DNA from: an uncultured Bacilli bacterium
Lineage (GTDB): Bacteria > Bacillota_I > Bacilli_A > RF39 > UBA660
Direction: 5' to 3'
Length of the DNA stretch: 64,000 bases
Assembly (NCBI GenBank): GCA_934102355.1
Contig: CAKOSO010000003.1
Coordinates: 1-64,000 of the forward strand
Below, piece after piece: positions 43,319 through 52,165 of the stretch. The number at the start of each line of letters is the position of its first letter. Position 1 is the first letter of the stretch. The translations under genes and the position numbers were made by a program. A model generated the notes under the pieces. The model had not been told where the DNA came from. It saw nothing but the letters and a program-made list of their open reading frames with translations, and ran no database searches.

Positions 43319-44101
43319 ATGAGTGAAAAAGTAAATCCTAGTCATCCAGACAAGATAGCAGACAGAATAGCAGGAGCAATGGTTGATCTAGCATATCAAA
43401 AAAATGAAAACTGTAAAATAGCAACAGAGGTATTAATTGGACATGGAAAATGTCACATAATTGTTGAAACTTCAGAGATTTTTACACCTGATGAAGTAGA
43501 ACAAATTGTAAAAAGAATAGCGGGAGATTTATCACTTGATTTAAATGTAGTAAAACAAGATATACACCTAGCAAAAAACCAAAAAGAAAAAATTAGATGT
43601 GGTGATAATGGAATATTTAAAGGAGTACCATTAACTAACGAACAAAAAGAATTATCAAATATAGCGAGAAACATATATAGCAAATTTAAAAGTGATGGTA
43701 AATATATTTTAGATAATAATAGATTAATTATCTGTCAAAGTAATGCATCCTATAAAGATCTAAAAAAGCTTTATAAAAATGCCGAAATTAATCCATTAGG
43801 TGATTGGACTGGAGGATTAGATGTAGATACAGGTGCAACAAATAGAAAACTAGGAAGTGATATGGCTGATAGTATCACTGGAGGAGGCATTCATGGAAAA
43901 GACTTATCAAAAGCTGATGTATCTATAAATATTTATGCATTTAATAAAGCACAAAAATTAAATAAAGAAATAAACCTTAGCTGTGCAATCGGTGATGAAA
44001 TAATAGATGGGAAACCATATGAAGAAATAGTAAAAGAAGCAAAAGCATATATAGATAAAATAGGAGGTTTTGAAAAATTAGCTGAATGGGGTCTTTACTA
44101 G
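43319..44101 (+). CDS. metK: Short S-adenosylmethionine synthetase (MetK)
   Basis: 260 residues from the ATG at 43319, after AAGGAGG; the longer frame would begin inside the riboswitch terminator. Catalytic signatures remain: NPSHPDKIADRIAGAMVD (HPDK loop), CGDNGIFKGVP (for GDQG), GGLDVDTGATNRKLGSDMAD and the Gly-rich SITGGGIHGKDLSKADVS. Normal MetK has about 390 residues; here the middle domain and the C-terminal domain are each much reduced. Control by a SAM-I riboswitch strongly supports a role in SAM synthesis. It joins ATP and methionine to make SAM. Confidence 0.85.
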   Translation: MSEKVNPSHPDKIADRIAGAMVDLAYQKNENCKIATEVLIGHGKCHIIVETSEIFTPDEVEQIVKRIAGDLSLDLNVVKQDIHLAKNQKEKIRCGDNGIFKGVPLTNEQKELSNIARNIYSKFKSDGKYILDNNRLIICQSNASYKDLKKLYKNAEINPLGDWTGGLDVDTGATNRKLGSDMADSITGGGIHGKDLSKADVSINIYAFNKAQKLNKEINLSCAIGDEIIDGKPYEEIVKEAKAYIDKIGGFEKLAEWGLY

Positions 44102-44106
44102 TATTA

Positions 44107-44135
44107 TTGACTAATTCATCGAAATACTGTATAAT
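44107..44135 (+). promoter_or_regulatory. Promoter of the large phosphoesterase gene
   Basis: TTGACT at 44107-44112 and TATAAT at 44130-44135, 17 bp apart, about 30 bases before the start codon. Confidence 0.8.
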
Positions 44136-44165
44136 ATCTGAAAATTTATGAAAGGGGAAATAATT

Positions 44166-47100
44166 ATGATAACTAGTAAAAATATTTTAACAAACTTAGA
44201 ATCGGATAAACTTAGTGTAGAACAAAAAGAAGCATTATCTAGAAAAAAAGAAAAAGCTTTAAATAAAGCAATTAGTAGTTTAAGTGCTAAAAGAATAATT
44301 TATTATTTATTTGAATCAAATATCCCCAAATCAGTAAAAAAAATAATATCAGATAAAGTAGATGAACTAGGAAAAGATTACAATGATAAAAAATTAAAGA
44401 AAATAAAAGAAATTTTTAAACAATCAAATTTATTTAAATCAGAATTTTTATATAAAAACTATTATCCAAAAGAATTAAAAAAAGAAATAGTAGAAAATAT
44501 ATACCAAGACAATGTAATTGAATTAATTATAAAAAAATCAATACCATTTGAAATTATAAAAATCATTATAGATGTAAAACTTAGTGATCATCAGTTAATA
44601 GATCTATTAAGAAAAAATATAGATCCAAAAACAAGAGATTATATAACAACAAACGGTTTTAAAACAGCTTATGGAATTTACTGTGCTTTATGTAATGATG
44701 AAATAAGCCAGTTTGATAAGGATAAAATAATCGTAAACAGAATAAATTCTAAAAACTTATTTGATGTATTAGATAATAAAAATTTAAAACCTTATACAAG
44801 ACAAAACATAGTAGATAAAAAATCTGAAGAAATAGAAAGTTTTATAGATAGTTTAAATGAAGATAATATACTAAATAAAATTAACGATTATAAAATACCA
44901 GAAGAAATTGTAAGAAAGATATTTTTAACAAAAATAGATGCAATTAACTCTGCAATCAAAAGATTAAAAATATATGAAATAAAGTTTTTTATAATAATTG
45001 CAAAAAATGAAGAATTAATAAGAAGTATAATAGAAAAGAATCCAAAGAAATCAAGACTTGCAATAAGAACATTATCTGATTATGAAACCTTAGTAGTTTT
45101 AAATAGAGAATATGTACCAAAAGAATTAAAAAATCTTATCATTGAAAAAAAGTCTAATGCAATAAAAAGAAAAATTGAAAAATTGGATTATTCAAGTATT
45201 AAATATACATATTTAGCAGAAAGTTCACACCTACCATTAAGTATACAAAAAGAAATTCTAAAACAAAAAGAAAGTTTATTAGAAAAAGAAATGAAAAAAG
45301 ACAATGCTTACACATTAATAAACGAATTATTATTTGGTTCATCTGGAACAGAAGCTAAAAGACTAATGATTAGATTAGGGATAAATGAAAACAATATATT
45401 TAAAACTCTTTATGAATGTAGAACTAATAATAATGCAATAAACTTAATTCTAGATGAAAAAAAAGATTTAATTGAAAACTATCTAAGTCATTTAAATGTA
45501 CTTGATCTACTAACATTAAAATCAATCAAAGATCAAAATGTAAAAGATGAAATAGTTATTAGAAATTATGATAAAATTCTTGAAATATTAAAAAAAGAAA
45601 AAAAGGATATGTTATATAAATATATAGATAATGAAGACATATCTGAATATATGAAAACAATTATAATTGAATTAAATGGAATTGAAAAAGATAATTTAGA
45701 AAACTTTAAGCAATTAATTAAATATAATGATAGTAAAAAAGTGCTAAAATATTTTGAATCAATAAAAGACTTTATAATAAAAAATAATATTAACTTTGAG
45801 TCATTTATCCAATATGGAAGTGGTACTAATACATACGAAGATTGGATAGATAACATAATAAAAATAATTAAGAATAAAAAAACAGATGATTTTATAAATG
45901 TGAATAATTATTTATTAGGAAACTACTATGAAGACAATCAAGAAGAAAACGCAGTTCAAAGAATTAATAATTTTTTGCAAACATTATCTAATTTTAATAC
46001 TAATTATAAATTATTATCATCGTTACCAAAAATAGATAGAAGACTTAGTGAAAAAGAAAAAGATAATTTATATTTCTTGTTTAACACAAATGAAAAGGAC
46101 AAATTCATTGTTGATTCATTAGATAAAATTGATAAATATAGAAATGAACTTTATGATAGTTATAAATATATAGTAAATACAAAAAGTGTAACTGTAGAAG
46201 AATTAAAAGATATATATAATAAAGTTGTATTTTGTAAATCAACTATTGTAATAGAAAATATTGGAGGAACAAAAACATTACTGGCGTTAAAAGAACAAAA
46301 CCATAATTCTAAGTCATTCTGTGATTTAACTGATGTACTCATTCATTATTCAAAAACAATTGAAAAAGTAAATTGTTCGAATAGTGTAGAAGGATTAAGG
46401 AGCGGTTTAAAGTATTTACTTAATAACAAAGAAGCTTTAAATAAAATTCAGAATTCATGTTCTGATATTGAAAGAAAGATTCGTAAACTATTTGAGCTAG
46501 ACTCTATAATAAACTTAACAAAACTATCTAGTGTTGAGGAAGATGTTATCCTAAACAAGGAGCTATCAGATAGATATGGAGGAAAAGTCTTTGATCTTTC
46601 AGATAAAAACTATATATTATATGGACATGTTTTAAGTTCATCTGAAAATATTAAAGATTTAGTTGAGGGAAAATCAAATGGAAAAAATAACTTCATATCA
46701 GTAAGTCCAATTAGTTATAGGGAACAAAAATATTACTATGACAGATATAGTTCAATTATTGCATTCGATACAATTCCTAAAGGAAGTTTTGTTTGCAGTT
46801 CGATTAATAACATGGGAAGCAACTATAGCATAAGTGGCAATTCATCAGAAGTAAAAGAAATAACAAGAGACCAAAGGGGAATTCTAGAAACAAGTGTAGC
46901 TGGAAAAAGTAATTCTGAAGTACTTTTATATCGTGAAGGATTAATACCATGCGGAATTATTTTACCAAACGGGAAAGAACCTAATATAGTTGAATTAGAA
47001 TACCATAAAAAATATAATCTTCCATTCATTATAACTCAGAAGAAAAATACGACAATTGAAAATCCAAAAAATATATTTGGTCAAAATAATGATATAACCA

Positions 47101-48014
47101 TAAATATGGAAGAAAATAAAGCTATAAATACATTAGAAAAAATCAGCAATCTATCAATAATAGAAAAACAAGATGAAAAATATACAGGAAGAGAAATAGC
47201 AATAATTACCGATTGTCATTCAATGTATGAACCAACACTTGCTGTACTAGAATCGATTAGAAGAAATGGAATTACTGAGATATACTCTTTAGGAGATAAT
47301 GTAGGATTTGGTCCAAACCCAGCTGAAATAGTAGATATGTTAGAAGATTATAAAGTTAAATCTGTAGCAGGAAATAGTGAATATTACAATATTTTAGGAA
47401 CAAAAATATTCCCTTATTTAGATAAAGAAAGACTTGAAAATCAAGATTGGACAAAAGATAAACTTGGAAGTTCAAGAATTGAGAAACTAAAACTATATAA
47501 ACCATCAATTGATCTAGATCTTGGAAATAAAAAAATAGCACTTTGCCATTTTGCTAATGATGTAAGATGGGACTTTACAAAAAATAGTACATGGACATAT
47601 CAAAGTAATTTTATTCCTGGAGAATCAAGCAGACAGTTTTTGTATACAAATAGTAAAGAGGCAAACGAAAGAATAGAAAACTATATAAAACATAATAGAA
47701 TATTTAATACAGTTAAAGAAAAACCACTATTTGAAGGCAAAAAAATAACAGATTATGATGCGGTTTTCCAAGGACATGTTCACTTTGAAATGAATGATTG
47801 TTTAAATAATACAGAAATACATACTTTAAGAGCATTAGGAATGGGTAATAAAGATGGCGAAAATGGTGCATGTTACTACGTATTAAAAGAAAGAAAAGAT
47901 GGGGGCTTTGATACATTTAGAATAATAGTTAATTTTAATAAAAGGGACTTAGTTTCAAATATTAAATCAAGTAGTATACCACATAAACAAAAAGTACTTA
48001 GTTTTTTTAACTAG
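44166..48014 (+). CDS. 1282-residue helical-repeat protein with C-terminal metallophosphoesterase
   Basis: Starts at the ATG at 44166, 8 bases after AAAGGGG (an ATG at 44148 lacks a ribosome binding site). Residues about 1-400 are irregular helical repeats of roughly 35-40 residues with the pattern IPxxVxxIIxxKxDxI...; 400-800 are helical and charged. Residues about 812-935 read like an ADP-ribosyltransferase fold: ILYGHVLSSSENIKDL, FISVSPIS and SEVLLYREGLIPCG. Residues about 1008-1240 are a complete metallophosphoesterase: ITDCHS (DxH), SLGDNVGFGPNP, GNSE, LCHFAND and FQGHVHFEMN. No signal peptide or membrane segment is seen. The phosphoesterase call is firm; the ART-like call is an inference. 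The substrate is unknown. Confidence 0.8.
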   Translation: MITSKNILTNLESDKLSVEQKEALSRKKEKALNKAISSLSAKRIIYYLFESNIPKSVKKIISDKVDELGKDYNDKKLKKIKEIFKQSNLFKSEFLYKNYYPKELKKEIVENIYQDNVIELIIKKSIPFEIIKIIIDVKLSDHQLIDLLRKNIDPKTRDYITTNGFKTAYGIYCALCNDEISQFDKDKIIVNRINSKNLFDVLDNKNLKPYTRQNIVDKKSEEIESFIDSLNEDNILNKINDYKIPEEIVRKIFLTKIDAINSAIKRLKIYEIKFFIIIAKNEELIRSIIEKNPKKSRLAIRTLSDYETLVVLNREYVPKELKNLIIEKKSNAIKRKIEKLDYSSIKYTYLAESSHLPLSIQKEILKQKESLLEKEMKKDNAYTLINELLFGSSGTEAKRLMIRLGINENNIFKTLYECRTNNNAINLILDEKKDLIENYLSHLNVLDLLTLKSIKDQNVKDEIVIRNYDKILEILKKEKKDMLYKYIDNEDISEYMKTIIIELNGIEKDNLENFKQLIKYNDSKKVLKYFESIKDFIIKNNINFESFIQYGSGTNTYEDWIDNIIKIIKNKKTDDFINVNNYLLGNYYEDNQEENAVQRINNFLQTLSNFNTNYKLLSSLPKIDRRLSEKEKDNLYFLFNTNEKDKFIVDSLDKIDKYRNELYDSYKYIVNTKSVTVEELKDIYNKVVFCKSTIVIENIGGTKTLLALKEQNHNSKSFCDLTDVLIHYSKTIEKVNCSNSVEGLRSGLKYLLNNKEALNKIQNSCSDIERKIRKLFELDSIINLTKLSSVEEDVILNKELSDRYGGKVFDLSDKNYILYGHVLSSSENIKDLVEGKSNGKNNFISVSPISYREQKYYYDRYSSIIAFDTIPKGSFVCSSINNMGSNYSISGNSSEVKEITRDQRGILETSVAGKSNSEVLLYREGLIPCGIILPNGKEPNIVELEYHKKYNLPFIITQKKNTTIENPKNIFGQNNDITINMEENKAINTLEKISNLSIIEKQDEKYTGREIAIITDCHSMYEPTLAVLESIRRNGITEIYSLGDNVGFGPNPAEIVDMLEDYKVKSVAGNSEYYNILGTKIFPYLDKERLENQDWTKDKLGSSRIEKLKLYKPSIDLDLGNKKIALCHFANDVRWDFTKNSTWTYQSNFIPGESSRQFLYTNSKEANERIENYIKHNRIFNTVKEKPLFEGKKITDYDAVFQGHVHFEMNDCLNNTEIHTLRALGMGNKDGENGACYYVLKERKDGGFDTFRIIVNFNKRDLVSNIKSSSIPHKQKVLSFFN

Positions 48015-48089
48015 TGCTTTTTATATTATTGAAATAACAACAATAGTAAGATAAAATAATACAGTAAAGCTACCAAGGAGGTAAATAAA

Positions 48090-48539
48090 ATGAAAGAATT
48101 AAAACATTTAGGAGCATATGGAATCATAATAAAAGATGATCAAATTTTACTTATTAAAAAGGTAAGTGGTCCATATGACGGAAAACTTGATTTACCAGGA
48201 GGAACAATTGAATTTAAAGAAACCCCAGAAGAAGCAGTAAAAAGAGAATTAAAAGAAGAAACAGGACTTGAAATAACAGAATATAATTTATTTGATGCAA
48301 ACTCAGTAACTGTAAACTGGAAATATAAAAATGAAGATATTATTACTCATCATATAGGAATATTTTACAAAATAACAAAATACAAAAATAAAATAAAAGA
48401 AAATATTGATATTGATGAAATAAATGATGATTCATTGGGAGCCGGCTTTTATAAAATCAGTGAATTAACAAAAAAAGATCTATCTTCTATAACAATCTTA
48501 GAATTAGAAAAATTAGGTTACAAAATAAATACTCCTTGA
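48090..48539 (+). CDS. Nudix hydrolase
   Basis: 149 residues. The Nudix box is complete: GGTIEFKETPEEAVKRELKEETGL fits Gx5Ex7REUxEExGU (about 33-56). It hydrolyses nucleoside diphosphates linked to another group; the substrate is not predictable. AAGGAGG precedes the ATG. Its TGA stop overlaps the -35 box of the next gene. Confidence 0.93.
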   Translation: MKELKHLGAYGIIIKDDQILLIKKVSGPYDGKLDLPGGTIEFKETPEEAVKRELKEETGLEITEYNLFDANSVTVNWKYKNEDIITHHIGIFYKITKYKNKIKENIDIDEINDDSLGAGFYKISELTKKDLSSITILELEKLGYKINTP

Positions 48540-48564
48540 CAATTTTTAAAAAAAGTATTACTAT
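48536..48564 (+). promoter_or_regulatory. Promoter of the GreA-like gene
   Basis: TTGACA at 48536-48541 and TACTAT at 48559-48564, 17 bp apart; the -35 box overlaps the Nudix stop codon. Confidence 0.6.
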
Positions 48565-48591
48565 ATACTAACACAAATTGGAGGAGAAATA

Positions 48592-49155
48592 ATGAAAAAT
48601 AAGAACAACAGTAATAATAATGCAAGAATAATGACAAAGGAAGGATATAATGAGCTTTTATTAGAATATGCAAAATTAAAGGTAGAACTAGCAGAAATAA
48701 GAGAAGAAATGAATGAAAACATTCTAAAAGGTGCAGATGAACAAAGTCCATCATTACAATCATTACAAGCAAGATATAATATTAAATCTGGTGAATTACT
48801 AAGAATATCAAGAAAACTAGAAAATATAACTATTGTAAATAAAATTGAAAATGACAACCTAATTGATATTAATGATATTTTAACAGTTAGCTTAGAAACA
48901 AATGGTGAAGAAGAAGTAATAACAGTTAAAATTGTAGAGGTATTAAATGATTTAGGGAATGATGATATTGAACCAGTTTTAACTAATAGTCCTATGGGGA
49001 GGGCTTTATACGGGCAAGCACTTAGTGAAAAAAGAGAATTCCAAGTTAATGGAAATACAATGTATGTAACAGCTTTATCAAAAGTTGAAGTAAAAGAAAA
49101 AAATAAAAAGAATAACCCAGTAAGAGAAAGAGCTTTAAACACTCAAAATAAATAA
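48592..49155 (+). CDS. GreA-like transcription elongation factor
   Basis: 187 residues, a little longer than GreA (about 158). The N-terminal coiled coil starts NNARIMTKEGYNELLLEYAKLKVELAEIREEM, which matches the GreA start, and the C-terminal FKBP-like domain carries TNSPMGRALYGQALSE, close to the usual SPxGxALxG. The tip of the coiled coil differs: the acidic GDLxEN motif that feeds the RNA polymerase active site is changed to GADEQSPSL. It could be a GreA with altered cleavage activity or a Gre-like inhibitor. The Asn/Lys-rich ends are unusual. Confidence 0.75.
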   Translation: MKNKNNSNNNARIMTKEGYNELLLEYAKLKVELAEIREEMNENILKGADEQSPSLQSLQARYNIKSGELLRISRKLENITIVNKIENDNLIDINDILTVSLETNGEEEVITVKIVEVLNDLGNDDIEPVLTNSPMGRALYGQALSEKREFQVNGNTMYVTALSKVEVKEKNKKNNPVRERALNTQNK

Positions 49156-49156
49156 T

Positions 49157-49187
49157 AAAATAAGTAGCTTTTTACTTATTTTTTTTA
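49157..49187 (+). terminator. Terminator after the GreA-like gene
   Basis: AATAAGTA and TACTTATT arms with a short loop, then a run of eight T. Confidence 0.8.
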
Positions 49188-49192
49188 TAGTT

Positions 49193-49220
49193 TTGACAAA
49201 TTTTAAAAATATGATATAAT
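49193..49220 (+). promoter_or_regulatory. Promoter of the 49247 gene
   Basis: TTGACA at 49193-49198 and TATAAT at 49215-49220, 16 bp apart, directly after the terminator. Confidence 0.8.
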
Positions 49221-49246
49221 AATAACGCAAAAAAGGAGTGATGGTT

Positions 49247-49867
49247 GTGGTATACACATGTTCGATTAAAAATTATAAACCTAATGATTATAGAACAATG
49301 ATAATTTCAAATGATATAAAACTTGATAGAGCAAATAACTTAGATGAATTAGCACCTACAGAAGAAATAAACAGTGAATGGAGAAAAAATATAGATAATA
49401 TTTCAGAAGTTGAAAATACTAAACGTTACATAAAACAATATTACAATAAAGTCTTATCAAAACTAGACCCAGAAAGTATTTATAGATATGCATATTCAGG
49501 TGTCCTATTATGTGATGACATAGATACAAATCCAAATCTTAGACACATTATAGCAGCATGGTTAGAAATATTTCTTGAAACTGAAATACCAGATATTAAA
49601 TTTAATGGAAAACATATGGAAAAGTTAGAAAGACCAACATATATTAAAGACCTGTTAGAAAGACAAGTGAAAAAGCAAACTGATATGAAAGGATTTACAT
49701 CTTTAATGGCAGTAAGACTATTTGAAGAAGGTAATAAACTAGAAATTAAAGCAGAAAAGTTAGAAAAAATTGGAAAAGATAGCAACTGGATAAGACAACA
49801 AGCATCATACTTAAGAAGTGAAGCAGATTACGTTGAAGCAAGAAGCCAAACAAGAAAAAGAGCATAA
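49247..49867 (+). CDS. Protein of unknown function
   Basis: 206 residues from the GTG at 49247, which has AGGAG 8 bases upstream; an ATG at 49241 lies too close to that site. The N-terminus MVYTCSIKNYKPNDYRTMIIS is strand-rich; the rest is helical (YNKVLSKLDPESIYRYAYSGVLLCDDID; ends in a charged helix). No family is recognised. It probably starts a short operon with the TtcA-type gene, 19 bp downstream. Confidence 0.55.
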   Translation: MVYTCSIKNYKPNDYRTMIISNDIKLDRANNLDELAPTEEINSEWRKNIDNISEVENTKRYIKQYYNKVLSKLDPESIYRYAYSGVLLCDDIDTNPNLRHIIAAWLEIFLETEIPDIKFNGKHMEKLERPTYIKDLLERQVKKQTDMKGFTSLMAVRLFEEGNKLEIKAEKLEKIGKDSNWIRQQASYLRSEADYVEARSQTRKRA

Positions 49868-49886
49868 ATTAAATAAAGGAATAAAA

Positions 49887-50714
49887 ATGGAAAGAAAAGA
49901 AGAAATAGAAAGAAGTATCATAAAGAGATTTAGAAAAGAAATCTGGAGAAACTTTATAAAAGCAGTACAAGAATACGAATTAATTAAAGAAAATGATAAC
50001 ATAATGGTTTGCATAAGTGGTGGAAAAGATTCATTTTTACTAGCAAAATGTATTCAAGAACTACAACGCCATGGAAAATATCCATTTAAAGCAGAATTTG
50101 TAGTAATGAATCCAGGATACAAAAAAGAAAATGTAGATAAAATAATAGAAAACTCAAAAATTTTAGGAATACCTATAAAAATGTTTGAAAGCGATATTTT
50201 TGAAGTAGTTTCTAATATAGAAAAAAGCCCTTGTTACCTGTGTGCAAGAATGAGAAGGGGTTTTCTATATAGTAAAGCTAAAGAATTGGGGTGCAACAAA
50301 ATAGCACTTGGACATCATTTTGATGATGTGATAGAAACAACTTTATTATCAATGTTTTATGGTTCCGAAATAAAAACAATGATGCCTAAATTAAAAAGTG
50401 AAAATTTTGAAGGATTAGAACTTATAAGACCACTATATTTAATAAAAGAAGAATCAGTTATAGCTTGGAAAAAATTCAACAACTTAGAATTTATAAACTG
50501 TGCCTGTAGATTTACTGAAAGAAACTACCAAGAAGTAAATGACAACAGTAAAAGAAAAGAAATAAAAGATTTAATAAAACAATTAAAAAAGATTAATCCT
50601 AATATCGATAAAAACATATTTAAAAGCTTAGATAATGTAAATATGAATTGTATACTAACATATACAAAAGATGGAAACAGACATAGTTTTTTAGAAGAAT
50701 ACGATAAACAGTAA
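49887..50714 (+). CDS. TtcA-type tRNA 2-thiolation enzyme
   Basis: 275 residues from the ATG at 49887, 6 bases after AAAGGA. The PP-loop ATP-binding motif is SGGKDS (near 43). It has the two cysteine groups of the TtcA/TtuA class: CYLCARMRRG (near 112) and CAC (near 200), which bind an iron-sulfur cluster or zinc, plus ALGHHFDDVIETTLLSMFYG, typical of the family. Such enzymes thiolate a tRNA base using ATP. Which base is modified cannot be told, and the protein may be a TtcA paralogue. Confidence 0.85.
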   Translation: MERKEEIERSIIKRFRKEIWRNFIKAVQEYELIKENDNIMVCISGGKDSFLLAKCIQELQRHGKYPFKAEFVVMNPGYKKENVDKIIENSKILGIPIKMFESDIFEVVSNIEKSPCYLCARMRRGFLYSKAKELGCNKIALGHHFDDVIETTLLSMFYGSEIKTMMPKLKSENFEGLELIRPLYLIKEESVIAWKKFNNLEFINCACRFTERNYQEVNDNSKRKEIKDLIKQLKKINPNIDKNIFKSLDNVNMNCILTYTKDGNRHSFLEEYDKQ

Positions 50715-50716
50715 CT

Positions 50717-50754
50717 AAAATCACGTAGTTTAATATCATAAACTAGGTGATTTT
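50717..50754 (+). promoter_or_regulatory. Hairpin covering the murE ribosome binding site
   Basis: AAAATCAC and TAGTTT pair with AAACTA and GTGATTTT around an 8-base loop. The 3' arm includes AGGTGA, the murE ribosome binding site, and the ATG follows 4 bases later. It starts 3 bases after the stop of the upstream gene, so it may also act as its terminator (TTTTATTA follows). Confidence 0.6.
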
Positions 50755-50757
50755 ATT

Positions 50758-52116
50758 ATGATTAAAATTAAAACAGATTCAAGAAAAATAGAAAAAGGAG
50801 ATACTTTTATAGCAATAAAAGGATTATATAGAGATGGGCACGATTATATAGAAGATGCAATAGAAAATGGTGCAACTACTATAGTAGCACAACATGGTAA
50901 CTACGATGTTGAAACCATAATTGTAAAAGATACAAGAGAGTATTTAATAGAGTACTTATATAATAAATACAAAAAAATATTAAACAGAATAACATTTATT
51001 GGTATAACAGGAACAAATGGTAAAACAACAACAAGTTATTTTATTCATCAAATATTAAATGAGTTAAATATTCCCTGTGCATATATAGGAACAATTGGTT
51101 TCTTTTTAGATAAAAAAGAAAAAGAATTACCAAATACATCACAAGACATATTAACACTTTATAATTTAATTTTATATACGTATGAAAAAGGATATAGATA
51201 CATAATATTAGAAGCTAGTAGTGAAGCATTAGTAGAAAAAAGATTTGGTAAAATACCATTTGAAATAGCATTACTAACAAATATAACAAGGGATCACTTA
51301 GATTACCATAAGACAAAAGAAAATTATATAAATGCTAAAAAAATATTATTTGAAAATCTAGTAAATAAAAAAATAGCTATTATAAATAATGATGAAGAAA
51401 ATAAAAGTAATTTTTTATTAAAAGAAAATAAAAATATAACTTATGGAATAAAAAATGGAGATTATAAAATAATTAAATATAATATAAAAAATAATGCCAA
51501 ATTTACTTATAGTTATAATAATAAAAAATATAAAATAAAAACAAATATAACAGGATTACATAATATATATAACCTTTTAGGTAGCATTGCATTAATAAAT
51601 AGTTTAGGAATAAATCTAAGAAATATAAATAAAAAAGTTAAGACACTAAGTTTACCAGATGGAAGAATGGATATTATAAAATACAAAAGTAATAAAATAA
51701 TAATTGATTATGCACATACACCAGATGCAATTGATAAAATAATTTCTTCAGCTAGAAAAATAACTAAAAACAATATTTATGTGGTATTTGGTTGTACTGG
51801 TAATAGAGATAAAGAAAAAAGACCACTCATGACAAACATAGTATTATCAAACGTAAAAAAAGCAATAATAACAAATGATGACTTACATAATGAAGATGAA
51901 AAAGAGATATTAAATGATATGTTAAAAGAAAATGATAAATCAAATTATGAAGTATGCTTTGATAGAAAAGAAGCAATAGAAAAAGGTATAGATTTACTAA
52001 GTAGAAAAGATACTTTATTAATACTTGGAAAAGGTCATGAAAAATACATGATAATAAAGAACAAAAAAATACCATTTAACGATAAAAAAACAGTATTAGA
52101 ATACATAAAAAGATAG
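50758..52116 (+). CDS. murE: UDP-N-acetylmuramoyl-tripeptide synthetase (MurE)
   Basis: 452 residues. The Mur ligase signatures are present: ITGTNGKTTTSYF (P-loop, near 83), EASSEALVEKR, TNITRDHLDYH and, in the C-terminal domain, DYAHTPDAIDK and FGCTGNRDKEKRP. MurE adds the third residue to the peptidoglycan stem peptide. The position that reads DNPR in diaminopimelate-adding enzymes is DDLH here (TNDDLHNEDE), so L-lysine or another diamino acid is more likely than DAP. The ribosome binding site is buried in a hairpin. Confidence 0.93.
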   Translation: MIKIKTDSRKIEKGDTFIAIKGLYRDGHDYIEDAIENGATTIVAQHGNYDVETIIVKDTREYLIEYLYNKYKKILNRITFIGITGTNGKTTTSYFIHQILNELNIPCAYIGTIGFFLDKKEKELPNTSQDILTLYNLILYTYEKGYRYIILEASSEALVEKRFGKIPFEIALLTNITRDHLDYHKTKENYINAKKILFENLVNKKIAIINNDEENKSNFLLKENKNITYGIKNGDYKIIKYNIKNNAKFTYSYNNKKYKIKTNITGLHNIYNLLGSIALINSLGINLRNINKKVKTLSLPDGRMDIIKYKSNKIIIDYAHTPDAIDKIISSARKITKNNIYVVFGCTGNRDKEKRPLMTNIVLSNVKKAIITNDDLHNEDEKEILNDMLKENDKSNYEVCFDRKEAIEKGIDLLSRKDTLLILGKGHEKYMIIKNKKIPFNDKKTVLEYIKR

Positions 52117-52165
52117 TTTTAATTAGTTAAATATGTTAAAATTAATGTATAAATAGGAGGATATG

